Source: Henckelia pumila
Taxonomy: Eukaryota; Streptophyta; Magnoliopsida; Lamiales; Gesneriaceae
DNA: 64,000 nucleotides
Reading direction: 5' to 3'
Assembly (NCBI RefSeq): GCF_033568475.1
Contig: NC_133122.1
Coordinates: forward strand, 137,895,402-137,959,401
Position numbers and translations under genes: made by a program. Under the pieces are notes generated by a model. The model made no database searches, was not told the DNA's origin, and was given only the letters and a program-made list of their open reading frames with translations. Each line of letters begins with the position of its first letter. Position 1 is the stretch's first letter. Below, piece by piece: positions 30,990 through 40,998 of this stretch.

Positions 30990-33251
30990 ATGCAACGATC
31001 TCAAAGTTCTAATTCTCTACTGTTTGATCCGGAGATCGAGCGTACTGCGCGTGCTTTAAGACGAGCTAGAAGAGAAGAACTTGAAAGAATGGCTGAACAA
31101 GAAGCAAACCAAGCTCCCCTAGTGCCTATTAGAGATCACTTCAGACCGACGATCCAGGCTCACTATTCTGGAATCGCTTGAGGAACTATCAATGCAAACA
31201 ATTTTGAGCTGAAGCCTGCATTGATCAACATGGTTCAACAGAACCAATTTAATGGGAGCGCCACTGCCGATCCTTATCTACACCTACGCACCTTTTTGGA
31301 GATAACCGATACGGTAAAAATTAATGGTGTGTCTGAGGATACTATACGCTTACGCTTGTTTCCGTTTTCTCTCAGGGATCAAGCCAGAAGTTGGTTGCAA
31401 TCACTGCCGCTTGGAAGCATCACTACTTAGGAGGGGATGGCAGAAAAATTTCTTGCGAAATATTTTCCACCTGCCAAAACCACCCAACTGAAGATTGAGA
31501 TCAGTACTTTCAGGCAGATGGATTCTGAACAGCTTTACGAGGCGTGGGAAAGGTATAAAGAATTACTTAGACGTTGTCCTAACCACAATTTTGCAGATTG
31601 GGAATAGATTGAGTGGTTTTACAACGGACTGAATCCGCCTACGAGAATGAATGTGGACTCAGCGGCTGGAGGTACTATATTTGCGAAGGATCATGTTCAG
31701 GCTTATGATATGTTGGAGGAGATGACGGTCAATGGTTTCCAATGGCCATTTGAGCATGTGGGAGTCAAGAAACCAGCTGGAGTGTATGCAGTGGATCCTC
31801 TCACGTCCATCACTGCTCAATTATCTGCACTGACTACACAGGTAGCTTCTTTGAATAAAATTAATGTTGCAGATTCCATTGGAGTTGAAGGATCACATAA
31901 CCCAGAGCAAGTCAATTATATAAATCCAAATGGCTACCGAGGATATGGAGGCTATAGAGGTAACCCTGTCCCAAATACTTATCATCCTAACTTGCGTAAT
32001 CATGAAAATTTTTCGTATGCTAACAATAAAAATGTGCTGAATCCTTCGGGATTCAATACAAACAAGGATGAGGGTAAGCAGTCGTTGGAGGATGTGGTTA
32101 GTACTTTTGCGCCGGAATCAGGTAAGAGGATGGCGAGAACTGAGTCTCGACTTGACAGTTTGGAGACGCACATGGCCAACATGGGCGCAGTGTTGCAATC
32201 CATGGAGACTAGTATTGGGCAGTTGGCGAACGCACTGAAGGACAACAATCGTGGCCAGTTCCCTAGCAATACTGAGGTAAATCCCAAGGAGCAGTGCAAT
32301 GCCATAGAGTTGAGGAGTAGAAAAGAAATTGGAGTCCAAGAAACTGCTATGAAAGAGGAGGAAGTCGAGACAAAAGAGAAGGAGCCTGAACTGGAGCCGA
32401 AACCGAGGTACAAACCTCCACTTCCCTACCCGCAGAGGTTCAAGAAGAAAGCATTGGACGAGCAGTTCTCCAAATTCTTGGAGATTTTCAAGAAAATTCA
32501 CATCAACATCCCCTTTGCTGATGCTTTGGAGCAAATGCCGAACTACGCAAAATTCATCAAGGAGATGATGTCCAAGAAAAGGAGACTGCTAGAGAACGAG
32601 GTGGTCAATTTGACTGAAGAGTGCAGTGCGGTGCTGCAAAAGAAGATGCCACAAAAGCTTAAGGATCCAGGGAGTTTTACTATTCCTTGTTCTATTGGCT
32701 CTTCTTATTTTAATAATGCACTTTGTGATTTAGGGGCCAGTATTAATTTAATGCCATTATCTATTTACAGGGCCTTGGAGTTGGGAGACATGAAATCGAC
32801 TAAGATTTCATTGCAATTGGCGGATCAGAGCATTAAATATCCACTAGGAATTGTTGAAGATGTTCTAGTCAAGGTGGATAAATTCATCTTCCCAGCGGAT
32901 TTTGTGGTATTGGATATAGAAGCAGATCATGGTGCTCCGCTAATTTTTGGGAGACCATTCTTGGCCACGGCGGATGCAAAAATTGAAGTGATGAAAGGGG
33001 AGTTGTCAATGGGTGTGGAGTGCGAACGAGTAATCTTCAACTTATTTACGAAAACACCTAATCCACCCATCGAACAATTATGCTTAATTGAACCGGTTGT
33101 GAAGTTGGAGAGCTGTCAAAGAGCTGATTTTGCGGTTGATTCATCGAACGAGAGAGCGCCAAAACCACCAAAGAAGGCCACGAAAAAAGCAAAATTTAAA
33201 AGGCGGTTCGTGGAATTTATTTGGCGAGTGAAAGAGAAGGGGAAGAATTAA
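30990..33251 (+). pseudogene. Athila gag-protease with three nonsense codons
   Basis: From ATG 30990 one frame encodes Gag (A-R-R-A-R-R-E-E-L, D-P-Y-L-H-L-R-T-F, L-R-L-F-P-F-S-L-R-D-Q-A-R-S-W-L, E-K-F-L-A-K-Y-F-P), a linker, and an Athila-type aspartic protease (A-L-C-D-L-G-A-S-I-N-L-M-P, then I-F-G-R-P-F-L-A-T-A) near residues 690-720. Stops interrupt it at 31179-31181 (TGA), 31428-31430 (TAG) and 31605-31607 (TAG); each fits one C-to-T or G-to-A change. The longest open part, 31647-33251, has 534 codons and retains the protease. Gag would bind element RNA; this copy cannot make full Gag without readthrough. Confidence 0.9.
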
Positions 33252-33483
33252 TCCCGTGAAAGTCGGGCTGACGACTATAAACCAAGCGCTTTTTGGGAGG
33301 CAACCCAAAATTTTTTATTATTTATTTATTTATTTTTATTTATTTATTTATTTTTTTTATTTTTAATTTCTGCTTTAATTTTCATTCTTGTTCATTAGTT
33401 AATTTTATGATTTTTGAATTATTGTTGGGAATTTTGGAGGCCTAAATTTATGAATGTTTTGAAAATTTTTCAGGATTTTAACA
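33252..33483 (+). other. Athila inter-ORF region with conserved leader-like motif
   Basis: After the gag-pro stop the sequence reads AAACCAAGCGCTTTTTGGGAGGCAACC in two overlapping parts, a phrase often seen upstream of the Athila env-like ORF. It is followed by a T-rich tract. RT and integrase, expected here, are missing without an obvious scar. Confidence 0.6.
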
Positions 33484-33860
33484 GTCTGGGCAGATCTTTA
33501 TGCGCGCTCGCTCGTCAACTCTTGCTAGTCCGCGCACACTTATGCGCTATTGCACTCCCTAACAGCACAAGACCAAGCGCTATCGCCCTCTATACCCGCG
33601 CAAGAACTAAGCGCTATCGCGCAATCTAAGGGCGCTGCATTATGCGCTATCGCGCTCTCTAACCGCGCTCCACCATGCGCTATCGCGCTCCTTTACCCCT
33701 CCACATAGCGCTATCGCGCTCCTCAATAGCGCACTCACAAGCGCTATCGCGCTACTTTACAGCATTCCATCAAGCGCCATCACGCTCCTAACTAACACCA
33801 TCAAGCTCTATCGCGCGATTGAACGGCGCATGATTATGCGCTATCGCGCATTACTTCAGA
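33484..33860. repeat. GCGCTATCGCGC-core short repeat cluster
   Basis: About ten copies of GCGCTATCGCGC or close variants occur at 25-45 bp intervals, with C/T/A-rich spacers. The core is a near-palindrome (GCGC-tatc-GCGC). It lies in the non-coding region between the two Athila ORFs. Confidence 0.85.
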
Positions 33861-34349
33861 AATTTAAAAGCCCACTCCAGAGTCTTCCTCCCAGACTTAA
33901 ATCACGATCCCTCGTTCGAGTCCATCTTTAAATCTCACGCACTGGCATGATCATCGTAAATCTTCTACTCAACAAAATATCATCATCTCAAGGATTGTGA
34001 GCTTAATTACAAGGCAAAAATTCTCAGAATTGGTCTTGCTCCATCTAAGCTTGTCGAGAAAGGGGAATTTGAAGAATTTGGAAAATGTATTCGTGAACGG
34101 TACAAAAGCTGAAATTTTATCTCTTACATTTGATTTTTGATAAATGTTGTGATTTGAGGCTATTGGGTTGTCTGAGTTGTGGATTGGAGTACATTTGATG
34201 CAGTGAAATTCTATATCATTTTATTCGTGCCTACCAAGTGTTTGTTGAATTGCTTGGGTTATATTTGAACGTTGGTTGCTGGAATTGTTGGGAGTTTATT
34301 GCATTGTTTGAGGCATTTGATTTGATTTGAGTTGAATTATTGAGTTACA
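33861..34349 (+). other. Untranslated region before the Athila second ORF
   Basis: No frame. Intron-like or leader-like T-rich sequence precedes the ATG at 34350; a spliced leader is plausible but not shown. Confidence 0.4.
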
Positions 34350-35513
34350 ATGCCACCGAAAACCAAAGGGAAAGGAGCAATTTCTTCGTCCTCTGCTGCT
34401 TCATATGATAGACACAGATTTTGGAATGCCACAGTAGAGGAGTATTGTTTTGATGTAATGGAGCGAGGGATGCACAAAGAAAGAGGAATGAGTTTGAGAG
34501 AGCATAATGCGCCGGCGTTAATTGAAGCTAAGAGAAGAGGTTGGGAGACATTTGTTAGGAGTCCACCAGATGCTGTTATATCATTGATTCATGAGTTTTA
34601 TGCAAATTTTATGGTCAAAGACGTGAATCTGAAAGTTCGAGTTCGAGGAAAATTGGTGCCTTTTGATAAGAGTACAATTAACAGCCTTTATGAAATGCCA
34701 GATTTGGACATTGCAGATGATGAGTATGAGGTATTCAAGAATCACTCATATCCAGATAACATTGTACTTCAGACCTTGTGTGAGGATGGGGCGGAATGGA
34801 AGAGGAATGCGAAGGATGAAGTTGTTACATTTCCATCCATATTTCTTCGACGAGAAGCGAATAATTGGCATGAGTTTGTGGCTGCCAGGATGTTGCCATC
34901 TGGGCATACATCCGATGTGACTAAGGTTAGAGCTGGACTGGTGTACTGCATTGTGACAGGGAAATCCGTTGATGCTGGGAGAGTAATTCAGGAGTCTATT
35001 ATTGCTGCAGTTAGGGGTTCCTCGACTATCAGTTTACCCCACTCGTCTTTGATTACTCAACTTTGCCGGTTAGCTGGTGTTGTGTGGGATGATACAGAGC
35101 AGATTCTTCCAATTCGAGGTCCTATAAGAATTACTGGTGCATTGAGACGGGACAAGAAGAAGAAAGCAGCCAGTACTTCTGAACAGGCAGCTGAACCATC
35201 GCAACCCTCGGAGCCACTACCACACTTTGAGCCAGCACCTTCCCATTTGGAAAGACCCATGTCACTACCGACGCATCCGGCCACTGAGTATTCTACTCGT
35301 GATGATTCTACGGTCGTGCTTACTCAGATGAAGAAGCAGTGGAAGTTGATGCGAGCACATATGACATATATGCATGACTTCACTGCCGCTCTTGCCCAGA
35401 ATTATCCGCCCACTGTTGTGCCTTATCCAGCTCCTCCGCAGTGGTCTTTTGATGATACTGCTGCTGCTGCACCTTCATTCCATGGAGATGATGATGATGA
35501 CGCCGAGTCCTGA
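34350..35513 (+). CDS. Athila second ORF: putative plant transposon protein domain (env-like position)
   Basis: The 387-codon frame is intact from ATG 34350. Residues 20-240 follow the 'putative plant transposon protein' (Transposase_32-like) pattern: F-x-x-x-x-V-E-E-Y, E-R-G-M, W-E-T-F-V, V-I-S-L-I-H-E-F-Y-A-N, V-R-V-R-G-K-L-V-P-F-D-K-S-T-I-N, and M-L-P-S-G-H-T-S-D-V-T. The C-terminus is Pro/Ser-rich, then K-K-Q-W-K-L-M-R-A-H-M-T-Y-M-H and an acidic Asp run. I see no convincing signal peptide or transmembrane helix, so 'env-like' refers only to position. Function in Athila elements is unknown. The frame is uninterrupted although gag has three stops. Confidence 0.88.
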   Translation: MPPKTKGKGAISSSSAASYDRHRFWNATVEEYCFDVMERGMHKERGMSLREHNAPALIEAKRRGWETFVRSPPDAVISLIHEFYANFMVKDVNLKVRVRGKLVPFDKSTINSLYEMPDLDIADDEYEVFKNHSYPDNIVLQTLCEDGAEWKRNAKDEVVTFPSIFLRREANNWHEFVAARMLPSGHTSDVTKVRAGLVYCIVTGKSVDAGRVIQESIIAAVRGSSTISLPHSSLITQLCRLAGVVWDDTEQILPIRGPIRITGALRRDKKKKAASTSEQAAEPSQPSEPLPHFEPAPSHLERPMSLPTHPATEYSTRDDSTVVLTQMKKQWKLMRAHMTYMHDFTAALAQNYPPTVVPYPAPPQWSFDDTAAAAPSFHGDDDDDAES

Positions 35514-37155
35514 TGCTCGGTGTCGAAGGTATGAGTCCCTTGTTTTTTTTTTTATTGATTTTTAATCACTAGGGACAATGATTACATTAAGTTTGGGGGG
35601 GAGAATTAGTTTTTGATTTAGTGATTTAGTTGTTTGGTTGATATTTGAGTAGTTAAATTTTATTGTGTGTTTTATAGATAAAATTTTTGTTGAGTTTAGT
35701 TGTTGTGTTAGTTGAGTTGAAACGAAGTTGAGAAATATATGGATGCATGGCTGATGAAAATATTTTTTGTGCTATAACTGAAATCCATGATTGTCTACCT
35801 ATTTGACAAATATTTTTGAAAAAATGGAACCAATTGGATGAACAATTTCCTATATACGCTGTGATTAATGCTTGAATATGATTTTTGAGACATACAAACA
35901 TAGATATGATTGAGGCATTGTTTGAAATTTTTGGGCCTAATTTTCATTGAAATAATTTATCCTTAGTTGCCCATTTGAGCTTACACTTATATGAGTACAT
36001 TGAGGTACGAGAAAATTCTGAATTTGTTGTGAAAATCATCTTTAACTGCTGATGATTATTCTTTTTCTGCACTGATTGAATTTGTATGATTTAATTGTGG
36101 ATTGAGACTTGTCTAGAACTAGTTCGAACACTCTTCGAGGCGAAATACGGGCAAAACTGAGATTAGAAATTATTTAGGCGATTTTTCTGAATTCGTTTGA
36201 GCCTTTCAAGCTACCTATTACTATTTTATCCCTAGTACCTTGTTTGAGCTTTATTGAAAATCGAATGGCATGCGTGTAAATGTGTGATTAAACCTCCATT
36301 CGTCATTATTTCAAGGTCCTACATTGACTACTCGATAGCTTAAACACTATTTTCTACCTTTAAGGGAGTAATTTGAATGCTAAAATGTTGTATGCTCCTA
36401 GCTTTATTTGTGAAAAAAGGATTGGTGTGGTGGATGAATTGAAAAGATGAAAAAAAAAAAGGTAGTAGAAAAAAAGATTTGAAAAATGTGGTAGAGAGTT
36501 GAAAAAGTTCTGAAAAGAAGAGTTGTGAAAAAGTTGAGAAATGAAGTGAATTGAAATAGAAGTGAAATTGTGAATGAAAAAGGAGTCGTAATTGAGTTTG
36601 ATAATGATAAATTACTTCTTATTTTGAATTCTTATCTTTATTTGTAGCCGTGAGCCAGGCCTTACATTATAAGCTGAATAAGTCCTATTGACCGAGTCTC
36701 AGTTGCCCAATATACTAGTGGAGAAGAGTTGCGAGAATTTAGCATATGGACTATTGATTGATGCTTTTAATGATTATGAATTTTGATCTAAACACTTACA
36801 CACTATTATTCGTTGCAATTACCTAATTGTGAGTGTTTTTTATTAGTATCTTATTTTTGATCCTATTGCTACCTTGAAAAGACCTCATGATCTATTAATG
36901 TGTGAATTGAATTTGGATAAGAGTGTTTTGAAACGTGAGTTGCGGAGATTGTGAGTTTATGCGGTTATTTTGTTATGATTGAAACTTTCAAGTGTTAAGT
37001 TGGGTGTGACATGATTGGATTTGATATTTTTGAAATCATTGTTGAGGCCATTGCTCCATAATATTTCTTAACTATTCTTGTGGGTTTGATAGAATTAGTT
37101 TTTGGAATTTAATAGTTTTGCTCGGGACTAGCAAAAGTCTAAGTTTGGGGGTATT
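35514..37155 (+). other. Athila 3' non-coding region and polypurine tract
   Basis: No ORF. AAGTTTGGGGGGG at 35589-35601 resembles an internal polypurine tract; the terminal one, AAGTTTGGGGGTATT, ends at 37155 directly before the 3' LTR. A purine-rich AAAAG/GAAAAA stretch lies at 36440-36580. Confidence 0.75.
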
Positions 37156-38552
37156 TGATAAGTGTATTTTATACACTTAATTTATTTAAGCTTTTAATTG
37201 TTAATTGCTTGTTTCGAGCAGATTTATGTGGGTATTTTGTTGTTTTTGTTTTTGTAGGAAATTATGGAATTTATGTGGAAAAGGAGGAAAAATGAGAAAA
37301 ATGAGATTTGAGAGAAAAGAATTAAAAGAATAAAAGGGAAGAAGAAAGAAGAAAAGTAAAGAAACGTACAGACAAAAGAAAGGAACAGTGATGGGCCATC
37401 TTATTGGGCCAAAAGATCAGCGCTTCCCATTAGCGCTCAAAGAAGAGCTATCGCTCAAGTTCTTGGGAAGGTGAGAAACTTGAGATCAGAAGGCTATACG
37501 CGCGCGCGTGATTTCTGGAGCGGGCGCTTGTCGCTAAATTCTGAACTTGGAAATTTTTATTCGGAAGAAAATTTTTATAATTTCTTGGGCTTTTGAGTGG
37601 GCTTTGTGAGACACTATAAAAGGGAATTTTTCATCTGATTATTGGGGGAGCCGCCGCAACAATTACACAGAAATCAGAGGTTTGATCGAGAGATTTTTCT
37701 TGAAGGATTTCTGGAAGCTTAACTTGAAGAACGAAGACGGAGTTTGATAGACCAGACACGGCGTCGACGACGGATTTGTTTCTTTTATCTTTTATTTTAT
37801 TCTGAATATGTTTGAATTTATGGATTATTATTTTATTCAAAATTTTATTATGAACTAAATTTTTAGAGTCTAGAGGTCGGATGGAACCTGGTGTAGAGTT
37901 CTTGAATTCTTGATTTTATTGAATTGAATTTCTTCTAGATTAATTGTTTTTTTCTAGAATTGATTGTCTTTTCAATTATCTGATCAATAATTGATTTATA
38001 ATATTTATTTGAAATCTGGCACTCGGGAGAAGAGATTTTGAATAGGACCATTGGAAAATACACTGTTAATTGTTTATCTGACTCGGGAGAGCTATTAACT
38101 TTAACAGAGCTTTTAAAGAGAACATTGTTTTGAATTGATCACTGCAAGTAAATTCTTAATAGGGATATTGGAATTCAATTTTGTAGTTGATATATTTTAT
38201 TCGGCACTCGGGAGAGGGAATAATACACGTAAGTGTTCTTGGCTATTAATTCTTTGAAATTCATGAAGATTAATTAATTAGGATTGATTGTTGTTGAAAC
38301 CATGTGAAATCTATACCTCTAGACCATTTTCTCTGATTGATTATTCCTGAAAGTTGTTTGCGTGCTATCTAAAATCAACTGATTATTTATTTTAATTGCA
38401 AAATTCTTGATTATTGATTTTCTAGATAAAGTTTGGACTATTCTAATTACAAGCACTATTATTTTCATTTTACTCCCTGAGGGATCGATACTTGATTTTA
38501 TCACTATATTAAAACTTGACACTCGTACGCTTGCGAGGAATTTTCAACACCA
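37156..38552 (+). repeat. Athila 3' LTR
   Basis: Same length as the 5' LTR (1,397 bp), with roughly 15 substitutions and a few small indels. A second TATAAA lies at 37615-37620. The AGTAG duplication follows at 38553-38557. Confidence 0.95.
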
Positions 38553-38557
38553 AGTAG

Positions 38558-39796
38558 TCGGATCAGATCAACGAAACTAGAGTTGAGATGTTACTTCTTT
38601 ACTATCGAAAATTTCTTTCGTAGGAGCAAAATAGCGACTCAGCGGAGTCTTAGGCTCAACGGAAAAAGCAATATTCAAAAGAATCAAGGAAAATGAGGGA
38701 AACATAAAACTGAGACTGGAATATCTAATCGAAGAGATTAAGCAGAAAAGCACATGCATGCCGAAACGCCACAAGAAAGCTGGGGGATGGAAGCAACAAA
38801 CACTCGCAGTAGCATATATATAGTTGCTAAATAAACAAAAAAGATGCCTCTAGGCTTAATTGAATCCCCTGCTGCAGCTGGAGCCATGATCAGCTTTTTT
38901 TTGTTTAAATTCTGCTTTGAAGTATCAAACAAAATTATTTTGATCCAAGACCACATATTACATAGGAAGAACATGTCATGCACAAGCTTTGATTTCTCCA
39001 GAAAAAATAAAATTCTTAAGATACAACATTACATCACTGAACATACACTCTCTTACGTAACACACTAACATATACTCCCGACTATTCACGGATCCACGAA
39101 CAAAAGGATATTCTTATCGCCCAATCAACACAAGTACACAACAGACACACCAATTCATTCAACGAACACGCGTACACAACCAAAATCGCAGATCTCTGTC
39201 ACCTAACACGATCTAGCACAGAGAAAGCTAAAAAATGCTTCACCGATCCAAAATTAGATAAATTCACAAGCATAAGAACCAAAGAAAAACAGAAACACAC
39301 AACAAAAAATACCAAAAAAAAAAAAACAATTGAAATTCTGGAACTCAATATCGAGATAATTGCATCACCTCATCAAATGCAAATAATAGCGGGATACCTA
39401 AGAGATAGGCGGTAGAATCGAGAAAGTTAGCAACAAATGGAAAGCATTGCGAAGATGTTAGAGTGCGTCGATCTTTAGATGTCGAGCTTCCTCCGGAGAG
39501 AATCTCAGAAGAAAGCTCGTAATGATGCCTAAATTGGCACCGATACTCAGCAGAGAAGCGGCAGAGACTCCAGCGATTAGCCGCCGTCGGAACACTGATT
39601 GTAGTGGCCTGAATCACTCAGCCGCCTGCTGAAAACTGCAGAAGAAGAATTGAAGATTGGGATGTGACGAGGCCGGCGCATGTCGCGAAGATGGTGAGAG
39701 ATTTGATGGGGATCGAGGGTTCAATCGATTTCTTTGAGAGTGGCGGATAGCTCTCGTATATTCTATTAGAATTATTTCTTTATTTTTCAAGCTTTT
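38558..39796 (-). other. CACTA interior right of Athila with gene-like but unidentified minus-strand segments
   Basis: The minus strand has open stretches at 38738-38983 (with M-A-P-A-A-A-G-D-S-I-K-P-R-G) and 39345-39617 (90 codons, with S-S-E-I-L-S-G-G-S-S-T-S-K-D-R and a possible donor GAG|GTGATG). Higher GC and codon-like texture around 39400-39700 suggest a captured 5' exon or 5' UTR. I cannot name the gene. Confidence 0.3.
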
Positions 39797-40075
39797 ATTT
39801 TAAAAAAAGCGTTGTAAAAGAAATTAAAAATAACGCTTATCCACAACCCTTTTTAAAAAGGGTTGTGGATGACAAAATAAATTTTGTCTTTTATACATTT
39901 AAAAAATAAAAAAACGCTCATTCACAACCCTTTTTAAAAAGCGTTGTGGATGACAAATAAAATGTTGTCTTTTATACATTTAAAAAAATAAAGACAACGC
40001 TTTCTTATAAAAGCGTTGTGTTTCCTTTTTTAACAACGCTTTTTATAAAAAGCGTTGTCTTTTAATTGTTGTTAA
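39797..40075. repeat. Inner right subterminal repeats of the CACTA element
   Basis: Multiple copies of AGCGTTGT/ACAACGCT and ACAACCCTTTTTAAAAAGGGTTGT-like hairpins, the same vocabulary as the left end at 26470-26830. Confidence 0.75.
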
Positions 40076-40544
40076 TGACTACCTTAAACGGGCAGGTATA
40101 AAGTACCTACGATCAATAATATTCCACAAATCAATAATATTTAAATTCAAATGAACCAAGAACAACAAATATTTAAACCCTAATTATCAAAATATGCCTC
40201 AAGTTTTCAAAATCGAGTTCTCATTCACTAAAAAACCTTCCTCCTAGGCTGAATTGCAGTCGGCGATGGAAATGGAGTGAAAATCTCATGGCTGAAGAAA
40301 TGGGGTCGACGAGGATGGCGATTAAATTGGTCAAAATCGATAATAAAAGAAAGCTCTTTCCAAGAGCTTTCCAAATCTATTCTCGGATCTAAATTTCGAG
40401 TACCGACGACAGAGAAATGATCGGTCAAAGGTGACAATTTTGGTTGAAGAAAAGAACAGAAGAAACCGAAGAGAGAATGAAGACGATAAGATGGGAAATA
40501 ATGAATTTTATCTAAATATTTTTTTAAAAAAATAATCAAAGATC
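40076..40544. other. CACTA interior near the right end
   Basis: A 103-codon open stretch on the minus strand (40228-40539) encodes P-R-I-D-L-E-S-S-W-K and P-F-P-S-P-T-A-I-Q-P-R-R-K but is not recognised. It may be another captured piece. Confidence 0.3.
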
Positions 40545-40661
40545 TACAATGGTTTTAAAAAAACTGTTGTCTTTTGCCAATAAATTCGCACTATTAGACA
40601 ATAGTTTTAACATAAAATCGTTGTCTTTCCACTGTTGTTGAATTAATATTTTCTTGTAGTG
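40545..40661 (-). repeat. Right terminal and outer subterminal repeats of the CACTA element
   Basis: Reading inward from 40661 the minus strand shows CACTACAAGAAAA, then two AAAGACAACG/AAAAGACAAC motifs. The terminal 13 bp match the left end exactly; the next bases diverge. Confidence 0.82.
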
Positions 40662-40942
40662 TATTTGTACCTGATAAGCTCTTCTTATATCAGTCTGATC
40701 TGATCTCTTACTTAGATCTGCCTTCAAGCTTCACTCTAGCTTTACGGACAATTGATATGACTTTATACCAATTAAGTTACAGTATCCGAGCACTCGATCT
40801 GCTTACACTCATCTGACCATATTACTTCGATCTGGTCCCAGTATTTGATCTGACCATGAACTTATCTTATCACTAAGCTCATCTGATCTCTACTCTTTGA
40901 TCCGATCTTTTCCAATCAAGCTGATAGAAGCATACTTCAACA
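40662..40942 (-). repeat. Part of a copia LTR interrupted by the CACTA element
   Basis: It ends CTTCAACA next to a purine tract of the copia pol to the right, so in element orientation it starts TGTTGAAG. Its other part should lie left of 26470 but was not delimited. GATCTG/CTGATCT motifs recur about ten times. Confidence 0.55.
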
Positions 40943-40960
40943 ATCTTCTCCTTGATTCTT
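40943..40960 (-). other. Polypurine tract of the decayed copia
   Basis: The minus strand reads AAGAATCAAGGAGAAGAT directly before the LTR start TGTTGAAG. Confidence 0.6.
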
Positions 40961-40998
40961 TTAGGTTAACAGTTGCTCTCCAATCTAGCCTCCATAGG

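Larger units (their letters stand above)
29459..38552 (+). mobile_element. Athila-type gypsy element lacking reverse transcriptase and integrase
   Basis: A 9.1-kb plus-strand element with two 1,397-bp LTRs and a 5-bp target-site duplication AGTAG (29454-29458, 38553-38557). The primer site matches tRNA-Asp. Inside are a gag-protease gene with three nonsense codons and a 387-codon ORF of the 'putative plant transposon protein' type found in the Athila env-like region. No RT, RNase H or integrase lies between them. LTRs differ at only about 1% of positions by eye, so it inserted recently and must have used enzymes from another element. Confidence 0.92.
26470..40661. mobile_element. CACTA (En/Spm-type) transposon with captured gene fragments, split by Athila
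   Basis: The left end reads CACTACAAGAAAA and the right end TTTTCTTGTAGTG, its exact reverse complement. Both ends carry subterminal repeats built around AAAGACAACG and palindromes of GACAACGC/GCGTTGTC. Flanks share TA only; a 3-bp duplication is not evident. After removing the Athila insertion the element is about 5.1 kb. I find no TNP2-like transposase, so it is non-autonomous. It contains at least one host-gene fragment (Ca2+-ATPase, 26994-27354). Its right flank continues into a copia LTR (40662-40942). Confidence 0.82.

Noticed and set aside
26470..40661. A standard 3-bp target-site duplication for the CACTA element
   Set aside because: The flanks are ATA and TAT and share only TA next to the termini. 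I report the element from its inverted repeats, not from a duplication.
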